DNA of 64,000 nucleotides from Nereocystis luetkeana (taxonomy: Eukaryota > Sar > Phaeophyceae > Laminariales > Laminariaceae). The stretch is taken from the NCBI GenBank assembly GCA_031213475.1, contig JARUPZ010000012.1, positions 4,963,530 through 5,027,529 of the forward strand, in the 5' to 3' direction. The notes under the pieces were generated by a model. It worked only from the letters and a program-made list of their open reading frames with translations. It ran no database searches and was not told where the DNA came from. The translations under genes and the position numbers were made by a program. Positions within the stretch are counted from its first letter, which is position 1. Every line of letters starts with the position of its first letter. This document shows, piece after piece, positions 42,270 through 51,900 of this stretch.

Positions 42270-44656
42270 CGGGTAGAGGGGGGGTGGGGTACTCGGTTGC
42301 TGCTTGCCTTTGTCAGTCAACCATTGACCACGCGTCGCTTTCGAGACGGAGCGGGACGTGGCGAGGGGGATTGGGGGCGTGGGGGATGTGGGAGGGGGCA
42401 CGAACACGAACACGAGTTGTGTTGTCGGTATTGGTTGCGGGAGCGGCATCGGCCGTTTTTGTAGGCGTGACTTCCAAGCTACCTCATTCTACCCTACCCT
42501 ACCATGCCCTACCTTACCCTGATCTACCTTCGTCTACCTCGTCTCACATTACCTTGCCTTACCCTGCCTACCCTACCTCGCCTCACCTCCTCTTACCTTA
42601 CCTTACCCTACCCTACCGTATCCTACCGTATCTTACCCTATACCCTAACCTACCCTAACCTACCCTACTCTACCCTACTCCACCCTACCCTACCCTACCC
42701 TACCCTACCCTACCCTACCCTACCCTACCCTACCCTACCCTACCCTACCCTACCCTACCCTACCCTACCCTACCCTACCCTACCCTACCCTACCCTACCC
42801 TACCCTACCCTACCCTACCCTACCCTACCCTACCCTACATCTTTTCTTAGCTTAGCCTACCCTACACATTACCTTGCCCGAGCCGAAAAATGCGGAGATG
42901 ATCGGCGTCTCGAAGCAGATCTCGTGGGCGCATAGGGACCACCTCAAGAGGCTCGGCCTCAGGATGATATCCCACGGCAGCATCGCGGCGACGATGGCGG
43001 GGTCATCAAGGGTGGAGGCGTGGTTGGCGACTGTTAACAGGGGCTCGCCCTCAGGTCTGTCGCCGAGGAATGAGGGGAGGGGGAGAGGGGAGGAGGGGGG
43101 GGGATTCACGGGTCAGGTAGATAGATAGTGAGGAGATATATCATAGATTGTTGTAGAAACTACAGCAAGTATACCATAGATAGAGAGATAGGTGGACTAT
43201 GTATACCGAATATATCATTGCAGTAGATAGATGGGTGGATGGGTAGATAGACGAATGGATAGTCTGCAGTAGGTCGATACATAAAAATTGATTAGATGGA
43301 TGGGGATGTATGGGAGGATGGCTGGATGGATGGCTACAGACATACATCCAGAGAGACACAAACAGACTACGAGACTGGTAGGAACAGACTGACAGACAGA
43401 TTGATAAATAGACATGCAAACAGGCAGACAGACAGACAGACACAAAGACAGATATATAGATACACAGAACAAAAGAAATGCAGACCGAAGGACAGAAATA
43501 CAGACACAGGCGCAGGCACACACAAACACGGCGAGGAGTAGACGAAGCCTTGCACACCCTACAAAAGAACGAACAAACAAAAAAGCAACAACACCACGCA
43601 GAAGCAACACACAAGATACACAAATGTTTTATGTCCATTCACAAAAAAACAAGATAACTTTTTTTTGTCGTTTCAAGAAATGACGCAAAGGCCTTAATGG
43701 GGCTTGGACGCTCGAGTTGTACTGCCATGGTCTTTGCCCTGGACGGTCGGTGCATCCCTAGCAATCAGATACGGGGACGGAATGCGTATTAATTATTACT
43801 TGGGAGGCGTATCTCAGGGTAGGAAAACAGGGGACCAGGGGAGAGGAGGGGCACGTAACACTACCTGTCCTCAGACTACCATCGTGACCTGTTTGAGAAT
43901 AAAGCTGTTTTTCTTCCATCTCGAAGCAACCGGCACACACACGTCAGCAACAACGAGGACCTGCTCAATAGGCAAAACCTGACAGCTGACAGGGCACAAA
44001 TACTGCTGTACGAGCCCCCACAGCAGCCACCTAACAAAGTGCTACCAGGTACAGTACATCGCGCCGGGCCGAGTCGACTACGATTGCGGCTTCGAACGCT
44101 CCGCGGCGGCTACACGACAGGCCCCCCTTCCATCTCGTCCATCTCCATTCGCCATACGACAGAGCTCCTTGTACCACAGCTCGCAGAAAGACGTTCGCCC
44201 CTCCCCCCACCCCCCTCCAACTCAACCGACCCCTTCCCCCTTCTATCAGGAGCAGAAACAGTGCTCCGTCTCGAAAGGCATGCGTGGGCAATGGTCAAAT
44301 CACTAAGCGAAAGAGTACCCTCCCTCTCCTCCTGCTACCCCTCCCTCCATTCCCTCCTCCCCGCCATCCCCTCCCCCCCCAAAAATAAGATAACACACGG
44401 GAAAACAATGCACATACCACCCCCCCCCCTGGTATGGTCATACGACTACGCCCCCCCCCCCCCCTGGTAGGGTCATACGACTACGGCCATGCATGGCATG
44501 GCATGAGTAACCCCCCCCCCCCCTCCCCCCGTCAAAAACGCATTTTCACCTGTCGCGGACGAGCTCGATCAGCCTGGCATGCCGCTCGTCGTCCACCACG
44601 CGCGTTGTGTTGAAACCCAACAGCAGCACCTTACTCAGGATGGATATTGCCGTCAT
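34633..44656 (-). CDS. TAZ: Tafazzin, cardiolipin-remodelling transacylase
   Basis: Tafazzin is a mitochondrial phospholipid-lysophospholipid transacylase that remodels cardiolipin on membranes facing the intermembrane space. Exons: 44656-44550, 43056-42873, 42128-42015, 37719-37546, 36898-36761 and 34764-34633 (TAG). Every junction keeps phase. Key motifs: LLTVANHASTLDDP (acyltransferase HX4D catalytic box and the DDP typical of tafazzins), SLCAHEICFETP, HIFPEGK (FPEG substrate box), LKWGVGKMIAHA and VVPFFHTGM. The first exon supplies a hydrophobic stretch (ISILSKVLLLGF), a likely membrane anchor. Length would be about 283 residues, normal for the family. The start Met follows an acceptor-like site, so a short 5' exon is possible. 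In the last exon I read through a possible donor at 34671 to an in-frame stop. Confidence 0.92.
34835..35310. repeat. Degenerate CACACAAATCATGGA minisatellite
   Basis: Variable 15-35 bp units of cacacac plus aatcatgga in tafazzin intron 5. Confidence 0.85.
35375..35470. repeat. (GGAA)n microsatellite
   Basis: About 22 gaag/gaagg units. Confidence 0.95.
35500..35835. repeat. GATC-rich dispersed repeat
   Basis: tttcctgggttggatatgta and tttcctgggttgggtctgta show two partial copies in tandem, each with gatc-rich ends. Confidence 0.6.
36035..36420. repeat. (CCCAT)n pentanucleotide array
   Basis: catcc/catct units in two blocks around a 60-bp unique segment. Confidence 0.95.
36761..36898 (-). 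CDS. TAZ: Tafazzin exon 5
   Basis: Acceptor gggcag|CCC, donor GACGAG|gtaaag; 46 codons. PHPYNDITIRVGDPVEVADL matches the ITVLIGKPF strand of tafazzins. Confidence 0.9.
36970..37075. repeat. G-rich tracts in tafazzin intron 4
   Basis: Poly(G) near 36975-36988 and 37059-37071, C-rich in gene sense, upstream of the exon 5 acceptor. Confidence 0.7.
37255..37535. repeat. (CCAAC)/(CCAAT) degenerate array next to a donor
   Basis: ccaac, ccaat and caaac units ending about 10 bp from the exon 4 donor. In gene sense the intron starts with GGTTGGTTGG repeats. Confidence 0.9.
37546..37719 (-). CDS. TAZ: Tafazzin exon 4
   Basis: Acceptor tctatcag|ACG, donor CTGCCG|gtgagt; 58 codons. LKWGVGKMIAHA and RVVPFFHTGMQNL align with FKWGIGRLIAE and ILPLWHVGM. 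Confidence 0.95.
38050..38345 (-). repeat. GATC-rich dispersed repeat (minus)
   Basis: acccgacaacgtgagctaga, gatcatacagatcaggaaca, gagatctagatcatgatctg: reverse order of the 10075 copy. Confidence 0.6.
38353..38885 (-). mobile_element. Poly(C)-tailed SINE-like element (minus), near full length
   Basis: Poly(G) at 38353, then cgataggagagatgtactcg ... ggttgggttggcg inverted at 38850-38875. Another poly(G) at 38881-38897 flanks its 5' end, so it appears inserted at a C tract. Confidence 0.8.
39115..39450 (-). repeat. GATC-rich dispersed repeat with gatcatctagatcat run
   Basis: gatcatctagatcatctaca tandem units, then acccaggaaacatgtcctat and cggcaacttgagctagatcg. Confidence 0.65.
39827..39915. 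mobile_element. AGTCCCGTTTTGGGGAC palindromic element, copy 3
   Basis: ggaccgcagtcccgttttgg and ccccaagacgggactgctgc. Confidence 0.75.
39943..40014. repeat. 36-bp tandem duplication
   Basis: gaagcgaggaagaagtgcta...gcagtact occurs twice in a row, identical. Confidence 0.9.
40153..40305. repeat. ~78-bp tandem duplication
   Basis: ttattctttcggaaaaggcc ... gtcgatcaaacaatcattct occurs twice with few differences. Confidence 0.85.
41241..41355 (+). mobile_element. SINE fragment starting at a poly(C) tract
   Basis: C run 41242-41259, then tgcttggtcggtgaaaatcc ... ctatggtcatacgactacgg. The 5' part is missing and the break lies at the C run. Confidence 0.7.
41895..42002. mobile_element. TTACGGGGG palindromic MITE, decayed
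   Basis: tattacaggggatcaagtta and ctatggtcccccgtgatg ends. It lies a few bases past the tafazzin exon 3 donor. Confidence 0.75.
42015..42128 (-). CDS. TAZ: Tafazzin exon 3 (FPEG box)
   Basis: Acceptor cgctcag|GTG, donor GTGCAG|gtataa; 38 codons. VLPIERGAGVDQKLLLDFSR then RWCHIFPEGK. Confidence 0.95.
42198..42292. repeat. Poly(G) tract, >60 G
   Basis: Near-unbroken G runs, probably the C tail of the minus-strand LINE stub that follows. Confidence 0.9.
42285..42352 (-). mobile_element. LINE 3' stub (minus)
   Basis: tactcggttgctgcttgcct ... ccacgcgtcgctttcgagac inverted LINE tail in tafazzin intron 2. Confidence 0.75.
42478..42838. repeat. (CCCTA)n pentanucleotide array
   Basis: Imperfect in the first half; about 35 near-perfect units from 42660. 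It differs from telomeric CCCTAA by one base per unit. Confidence 0.95.
42873..43056 (-). CDS. TAZ: Tafazzin exon 2 (HX4D box)
   Basis: Acceptor ggcgacag|A completes AGA with exon 1; donor GGCAAG|gtaatg. PEGEPLLTVANHASTLDDPA holds the catalytic His and Asp; then RWSLCAHEICFETP. Confidence 0.95.
43150..43515. repeat. GATA/GATG/GACA tetranucleotide-rich region
   Basis: Irregular tagataga, atggatgg and gacagaca runs in tafazzin intron 1. Confidence 0.8.
44253..44312 (+). mobile_element. LINE 3' stub
   Basis: cagtgctccgtctcgaaagg ... gtcaaatcactaagcgaaag with a pyrimidine-rich tail. Confidence 0.65.
44428..44530 (+). mobile_element. Two SINE tail fragments separated by C tracts
   Basis: tatggtcatacgactacg + C run, then taatggtcatacgactacgg-like tail + C run. 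This is the very end of the SINE, duplicated at C tracts. Confidence 0.65.
44550..44656 (-). CDS. TAZ: Tafazzin exon 1
   Basis: ATG at 44656-44654, donor CGACAG|gtgaaa. MTAISILSKVLLLGFNTTRV is a likely membrane-associating segment; it ends ERHARLIELVRD. The frame is open upstream to an acceptor-like ctgcag at 44675-44680. Confidence 0.8.
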
Positions 44657-44929
44657 TGTCGTTATCCTAGCCCCCTGCAGGATGAGAGGTTCTGCCTTCG
44701 TAGCATCATCGGCCAAGTTCTGTCCTCGATTCAAGGCAAGGCAAGGCAAGAAAAGACAAGACACATCATAAGGTGAGGCAATACGGGACGGGACGGGACG
44801 AGACGAAGCCAAGTCAAGCCAAGCCAAGCCAAGCGGTTGGTTTGTTAAGGTCGTGAGAAGGCGGTTTGGGGAGAGGGGGCGGCGGGGGGGGGGGGTGCGT
44901 TGAAATGCGGCATGTTGATTGGATGTTTG

Positions 44930-45175
44930 GCTGGATGATCGATTCATTGATTGATTGATCTGTTGCTCTCTGAGTTGGTTGGTTGGTTGGTTGGTTGGTC
45001 GGTTGATTCGATTCTGTGTCGGTTGGTCGAGTAATAGGGTTGGTTGATTATCTATTTAACCGGATGGTCAGTCAATTAATTGGTTGGTTGATTGAAAAGG
45101 TTGGCCTCCGTGGCATCATCGGCCAGGCAGGGTCTTCTCTCGAGTCAAGCCAAGCCAAGCCAAGCCAAGCCAGGC
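44930..45175. repeat. GGTTG/GATTGATT degenerate repeats and (CCAAG)n tract
   Basis: ttggttggttgg from 44970 and gccaagccaagcc at 45145-45170. Confidence 0.8.
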
Positions 45176-45191
45176 TTGTGCTACTGTAGAT

Positions 45192-45342
45192 AGATTCCGT
45201 GGCCCACGCTTTTGCCATCTGCGAGCGCGTGGGGGAGACGGGGTCGTTCCGGCGGCTCGCGCTCAAGGAGCGATACATTCTTGTCACCGACCCTGCCTTT
45301 CGACTGCGGGCTGGGTCCGTGGCAGAGTTGGGGTCGACGGTG
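45192..45342 (+). CDS. Possible orphan exon of unknown gene
   Basis: An open stretch with an acceptor-like agatag on the left and a strong donor GACGGTG|gtgagt on the right. It reads AHAFAICERVGETGSF, LALKERYILVTDP, with protein-like composition but no family I can name. No partner exon was found. The other strand is also open, and a tafazzin upstream exon there did not fit in phase. Confidence 0.25.
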
Positions 45343-45609
45343 GTGAGTCAGACACAACGCCTTCCCAAATGCGGAAACCGTAGCGTATATCGCGCAAGAA
45401 ACACACACCCTCCGACGAATTCCAAGTTGATGTTTTCGACAACGGAGAGGGTACAGCCAACACCGAGTGATGCCTCTACGGAAAGTCATCACGACGAGAT
45501 TTTTTCGGAGCCAACCTTTCTCGTTGCCGCCGCCGTCTGTTCGCTGGTACTATCAATACCTGAAGTTCGTCAGGGCTGCGTGTATGTGTGTATTTTATAC
45601 CTATAAACT

Positions 45610-46215
45610 ATCTTCGGGGCCGCCTCGATACCGATACCTGACACTTCGGTATGTTCGATACCGCCTCGATACCGGTACCCGACAGTTTGGTAAGGTTCGG
45701 TTCGGCCTCGATACCGGTACCCGGTATTTTGGTAAGTCGGTACGCCCACTCAAACATACCCCGGGTGCCAGTATGCCCCTCACCAAAATACAAGGGGTGC
45801 CGGTATTTCTTCGGTACGGCCTCCATCAATACCCTACCGAACACTCCGGTATGGCTCCGTACGAACTCACAAACGGTACCCGATACTTCGGCAAGCTCGG
45901 CACAACCTCAATACCGGTACCCGACACTTCGGTAGGTTCGGTACGACCTCAACATGGGTACCCGACGCTTCGGCAAGATCGGCATGAGTTCGATACCGGT
46001 ACCCCGAGTACTGGTAAATGGTATACCCTCGACCACAACACCGGGGGTACCGTTCTTTGTTCGGTACGACCTCAATACCCTACCGAACACCCCGGTATGG
46101 TTCGTTACGAACTTATCACCGCTAACCGCACGTCGGTAAGATCGTCAAGACCTCAATACCAGTACCCGACACTTTCGTAAGTTCGGAATACCCACCAAAA
46201 ATCCCCCGGGTACCG
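45610..46215. repeat. Degenerate ~45-50 bp array with GGTACC core
   Basis: Units such as cctcgataccggtacccgac, acttcggtaggttcggta and gcc/acctcaataccggtaccc, about 12 copies with variable spacing. Confidence 0.85.
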
Positions 46216-46312
46216 GTATCTATACCCTACAGAGCATACCCTTGCAACGTGTATATCATACTGGTACGTATGTATTCGCACTCGTATGCCGATACATCAC
46301 GGATGATACCCG

Positions 46313-46450
46313 GTCGCCCCGGTGGTTCAAGTGGTTAACCTCGAATTCTACTTGTTTGAGTCATGGGTTCGAGCCCCAGGTGGATCGGACTTTGACTTTA
46401 TTTGCAAAAATAAAAAGGATTCAATTGTTGAGAGCGCCTTGCAGCGTGGG
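46313..46450 (+). repeat. tRNA-derived repeat
   Basis: A-box-like gtggttcaagtggttaacc and B-box gggttcgagcccc, spaced about as in a tRNA, then an AT-rich tail. Acceptor stem unpaired and the anticodon loop would be 9 nt, so not a functional tRNA. Confidence 0.5.
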
Positions 46451-46636
46451 TAGGCACAATTCGATGCGAGTCGACGAGGGAAGAAAAGGCTGGAATCTTC
46501 TCGCGATAAAAATGAAGGCACGTACCGTAGCGGGAAGGGGGGAGAAGAGCCTGCTATATGACCCCGGATCTGAGTTACGAGTTGGAAGGAGAGAGAGAAG
46601 AAGATGTGCGAAGATAATGAATGGGATGAGAAAAAA

Positions 46637-46641
<5 letters not shown>

Positions 46642-46673
<32 letters not shown>
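46642..46673. repeat. (TA)n microsatellite
   Basis: About 16 TA units. Confidence 0.95.
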
Positions 46674-46676
<3 letters not shown>

Positions 46677-46854
46677 CGTTCAACACGCACTCGTTTCTGC
46701 ACATTGCACATTACATAATGCGAAGCTCGCACAGCTTACCGAAGGGTGGAATCGCTTGCGGCACGCATCAGAAGTGTGTACCTGCACAGCAGTAGTATCG
46801 CACCAAGACAGAGAAAACAGAAAAACAAGAAAAACAAGAACAAGTAGCACGCAG

Positions 46855-46907
46855 AAACAACAGGAACAGCAGAAGCAGCACCACCAACAACAACAACGAC
46901 AACAACG

Positions 46908-46965
<58 letters not shown>

Positions 46966-46968
46966 CCT
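46855..46968. repeat. (CAA)n microsatellite
   Basis: caacaacaa run of about 25 units with gac variants on the left. Confidence 0.95.
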
Positions 46969-47276
46969 TGGCAGAGCTGGCGACCTGGGGTATTGCCCAT
47001 AACACCCCCCTGCATGCGCATCGAATCATTCATGTTATCGCGCCACATCAGACATGTACGGGACACAGGACACGGGACACGGGACACAGGACCCAGGACA
47101 GGGGGCACGAGTCACCTGTGGTCACAGCAGTGTGGTACCTGTGGGTACACCACTCTGTCCGGAAATATAAGGAATATTTTTATATTCACATGGGTAACCA
47201 GTTGGTCTTAAATTTCCGGACATATGGTACTGAAATATCGTACCAGGTATCGTGCAACCCCAAGAGTACAGGTACT

Positions 47277-47478
47277 GGAGCGTACATACCTGGTCTGTGG
47301 TATCATACCTCTCTGCTTGGGGGGGGGGAGAGCAAAAAGCACGCAAAGCGTGCAAAACACCGTGTGTGTTTCCCACGGAGCGTACATACCTGGTCTGTGG
47401 TATCATACCTCTCTGCTTGGGGGGGGGGAGAGCAAAAAGCAACGCAAAGCGTGCAAAACACCGTGTGTGTTTCCCACG
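47277..47478. repeat. 100-bp tandem duplication
   Basis: cgtacatacctggtctgtgg through cgtgtgtgtttcccacg repeats with period 100 and one extra A in the second copy. Confidence 0.9.
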
Positions 47479-47899
47479 ATGTGTACTATCTACACTGGTA
47501 CCTGGTATGCTGATAGGTGTCGTCACAGCAGTACGCGTACTGCACAACAGCAGTCCTACTACAGCCAGTAGTACAGCAGTAGTTCCAGTATGGCAGGCAC
47601 TACTGCTGTACAGCACAGCAGGGTATTGTTGGTCATGGGGCACTGCTGCGAGGAACGTGCATAGCCTACTCTACTCTGCTGTACAGCAGTATTGTTGGGC
47701 ATTAGGTACGTACTGATGTGAGGAACCTTGCCTACCCAGTACCCAGTACCCAGTGCAGCAGCAGGGTTCACCAGGGCGTATCACCAGTACGAGAGAACCA
47801 CATCGTAGATCTCTCACGCAGGCAAAGCGAGAACAATATCACACTCGTAGTGATTTCTCAGGTTCTCTCTTCGCTGGAGCAAACAAAGGCAAGCCTCGC

Positions 47900-48265
47900 A
47901 ACAATTTCCTCGATGCTCTCAACTGCTCCACTCCCCAAGAACAGCGCGCTCCTTGAATCGCCCAGAGGCAACGCTGAGATCGACGGCGGCCACCGCACAA
48001 GGCCCGATGCCTTCTTTAGCTCCAATTCTCACCTTGGACGACTTGATTCGTCGACTCAGGTCTGAGTGACTTTCTAGGACCTCGCCGCTTGGGTCGGGCC
48101 GGTAGAAGTACGCAGCTCCGGCGAAGGAGCACGATGCAGCACCAATCCCTGCTATCCCTCGTCGCCAAGCCATCACCACTTCTCCCGTCTGGACTCCTCT
48201 CCAGCAGGCTTCGCTGAGCGCGTGCGTGGGATGGGATACGGGATACGGGATAGGTACGAACAACG
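47900..48265. other. Region open on both strands, upstream of SPX
   Basis: Plus frame contains SQVLSSLEQTKASLATISSM; minus frame contains MAWRRGIAGIGAASCSFAGA with FYRPDPSGE. Either could be coding, but I recognise neither and cannot choose. Confidence 0.2.
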
Positions 48266-48884
48266 AACAAAGGTTGGAGATCTACCTACAGCCAATAGCC
48301 CAATGAGCGCCTATAATTGGCCAGCTCCGTGAATACATATCCCCTGTCCCCTCCCGAAACAGCCACTTTCCCGAATTGAAGGTTCAATGTTCAATCAACT
48401 GTCAAACCAACCTGTCTCGAGAAAGAGAGAGCAGACACCAGCGCAAGCCAGAGAGTGCTTCACGGCCGTCCAGTACCGACGTAGAGCGAAGGTATATGCT
48501 CGTGCTGGACCCAGCGCACACAGGATAAAGCAGACGGCACTGATTTCGAAACAGCTGTGGTGCGGACCTTGCTTGAAAAAAAAAGGCGGCAGCAAATTTG
48601 GGACGGCCCACGAAGTTCCTACGAGTCATCCTTTGGACGGATAGGGAGGAGCTTCGGACGGAGCAATTGGCTGAGGCAGAGCACCTGCTCAAGGCATTCC
48701 GGGCACGTGCTACAGCGGAAGCCCGCGGTATTTTCCAGCGCCCGTGCCTTCTCTTTCTACCCGTGTTCTTCTCGGAGTATCGCAGGCCAAGGCGTGGGTC
48801 CTATAAGTAGCAGCACCAGCATCACCTCCTGAGGCTGTGGGGCTCTTTTTTTCGGTTTGGTGAGCGCTCTGAGCTTGTTCAGTG

Positions 48885-48983
48885 ATGAAGTTCGGGAAGA
48901 ACATCGGGAGGGTCGTCGAACTGTCAGACCCGGAGTGGTCTCCCTTTTGGGTCAACTACAAGTTCCTCAAGAAGAAGACGAAG
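48885..48983 (+). CDS. SPX protein exon 1
   Basis: ATG at 48885, donor ACGAAG|gtgcgt; 33 codons, MKFGKNIGRVVELSDPEW to NYKFLKKKTK. The MKFGK start is diagnostic for SPX. Confidence 0.95.
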
Positions 48984-51900
48984 GTGCGTGTGTCGGCCTT
49001 CCTCCTCTCCACAACAGGTCGGAATTGTTATCTCTTACCTGGTAGGTTGCTTGTTGCTTGCTTCCCTTCTTTGCTTTTCGTCGTTTGTTCTAGCTGAAAA
49101 AGGCGGCCAAAAGGCTACTCGTACACTGGTACGTACGTTAGCTATTGTTTTGCTTGTTTATGATATCGATTCTGCACTGGTGTGTGTTTCCCGCTTCCAA
49201 CCCGTGCATGCACGAAGCAAGTACAGCGCCACAGCACACATGCAACATATGGCTACCATGTATTTCGAAATTTAACTCCCCAAGCTGAATCCATGGCTGT
49301 ACTATATATCGTCCGTAGACATCTCAGTGAATCTTCGAAACCGGGCTGTGCCAGTAGCAACAGCAGTAGTACAGCAGTAGTTTAAATGCATCCATAGATA
49401 TTTACGGCGATTTTTCTATTTTTTAACCAGCAGCATGCATGAGAAGTTTGCAATGTAATATTAGTACTATTAATAGTGAATAAAATGGTTTTTATTTTAC
49501 GAACCCAGAACAGCCCACAGCAACCATCGAGAGAGAGAGGCAGACGACAGACGACCAACCAGGCAGCGAGGTGCCCCGACTCCCCGGCGTGCCCCAGGGA
49601 TAGGAGTAGGTTTAGCAATCTGGGAGAAGGGATCTTCAGGGGTATTTTTGACGTGAAAATTGCGTAGCGCGGTCTGCACTTCGGAATCGTCGTCCGCAAT
49701 TGAGAAATTTCCTATTAATAGTTCGATGCAAACGCGGCGCAGCCGCGTTTATGGGCAGTTTTGGCCCGTTTTGGTTGCGGTTTGCTGTTTGGGGTCAGGG
49801 TTAGGGTTAGGGTCAGGATTAGGGTTATAGAGTCAGGGGTTGGGTTGGGTCTTCGCCCGTGCCTTGATCCCAACAGGAACCAAAATACCTGAACAGCCTA
49901 CCAACCTAAAGATCCTTTCTCCCACGTTGTGATGGGCAATGGGACCTCAGGGATAGGCTACCAGTAGAGAGCAGCATAGACTTACAAGATCCTTGATATA
50001 CCCACCCCGCCCGCAAAGCTTCACCAGGTACAGCAGCGCGCATGGAGTCGTCGCATGTACAACGGGGTACTCTTATGGGCTTGGGTTTACTTCCTGTCCA
50101 GGACCCCCCCCAGCAAACCGAGCAGCTTTTGCCTCTATACTAACTGTCGCCGTTATTCCGCCGATTTGTACGTTGTTTGTTGTCGTTTGTTGTTGTTCTC
50201 ACATTAACTCACAATACAACGCAGTCCGTGGTCGCAGGACAGACTCCAATAACTCTGGAGTGGAAGAAATACCTCAAGTAAAACAGAGGCAAACGTATCC
50301 TTCGTTGGCCGTCTCCTAACGTCTACGTCTGCTATTTTTCCTTATCGCAGTCAATTGGCTTGGTGTAATATTTGCTGCTACGTGCTGCTGCTCTAAACCC
50401 AGCTGCTACTTCTGCTCCTAGTCGTACTGCTGCTGGTGTTGACGTACCTGGTATTGTTTTGCGTATACATTCGGTATCACGTGAACCTCAATGACCTGCT
50501 GCGGCGCCGACGCACGCTCTCGCCGCGGCGACGAAGCAGACGATTTCGCGGAGCCACAGCCTACGTACGTACTGATACACCTACTGCTATGATTCCTATT
50601 AATAGTACACCTACACAGCTACGGCAGTAGTGCTGTAACCACTGATGGACGTGTACCTACGATGTAACAACTGATACACCTGCTGCCGAACTTCACAACG
50701 AGCGTTGAAAACGGTGGTGTCGTAGCACTCAGTAGATTGTCGATACGTCCAATGACGCGACGGCGGTGTTGCAACCACCGACCAGAGGGATAATGTCTCG
50801 GATGCATTGCCCTGTACCATTTTGCTACAGCAAATACCAGGTACCTGGTATTAATATTGATTGTAGGTGACGTCCCCGGTTGCTTGGTAGGTGGCCCGCG
50901 TGCCTATCAAGATCAATTTCGTGGGTTCAAGTCCCACCGGGTGCATGCTCGTACGACAGGGACTTTTTCTTGCTTGAAAAAAATGATTATCGTAGCGGAA
51001 AGCGCGAGATCGTGAGTTATAGCTACGAGTATATTCGATGAAAATCGACGAGCAGTGGGAATGCTGGACCCTACGCGCGACAAAAAATAAAGGCGCTTAC
51101 CGGGGGGGAGAAGGGACGACACCTGTGACCACGGCATGTCCAGAAGATCGCTGAGGGTAAGACCTCCTACGAGTTGGGCTGGAAAGTAGAAGTGATGATT
51201 GAAAATTAGAAAAAAAAAAATGTACCCTGGTAGTATTATTATTAATACTATCAATATCAATATCAACAGCTACATAAGCTTTCGCGTAGGACAGCAGATT
51301 TCGTAACTGTGATAAATTTGTGCGCGTGAGTTGGTGAACGGTACTGGAATCTTTCGGAGATTTTACCGAATCGGGTTGTAGATTGCAGTCGACGCGATCT
51401 GGAAAGGGACCCCTCTTTTCTTTTTCATGGCGCGGTCGGAACAACGAAGAGACTCGCATTCGCTCCTAAGGTTCACTCTTATCGGAGTGCGTTTTTTATA
51501 TAAATTCCAAAGTTTGGAAATAATTGGAGATATGTACCAGGTATCAATATACGGAGGCGTTCTGTCACTATTCGTGAAATTCTCCAGAACCAAAAATATC
51601 AAGTTCATTAACATTCCAATATTTGGAAAAAAAAAACAGGAAAAAATATGGGAGATTGAAAAATTGCCCAAAAAAATGTCGAAAAATTGGAAAAAAAACT
51701 CTCCGATGAGAATGACCCTAATTACCTGGTACGTTGATGGACTTGGCATCATCAGTAGTTGTCACCTGCTGATATTAATAGCGAATCTTTCTGAGGTACC
51801 TGGTAGCCATTCGCGCGCTCCGGTTGGCTAAGGGATACACCGGTATTAGGCGGCTCAATCAACCTAGAGTTTTTCCCAGGCCATAGAACCCCGAGCGGGC

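Larger units (their letters stand above)
44657..48884. other. Spacer between head-to-head tafazzin and SPX genes
   Basis: About 4.2 kb that must include both promoters. No core promoter motif could be assigned. It holds several arrays, a tRNA-like repeat and two ambiguous exon-like stretches (45192-45342 and 47.9-48.3 kb). Confidence 0.5.

Noticed and set aside
45192-45281. Minus-strand frame with MYRSLSASRRNDP as a tafazzin presequence exon
   Set aside because: The available donor leaves a phase that creates a stop on joining to the tafazzin exon; tafazzins do not need such a presequence.
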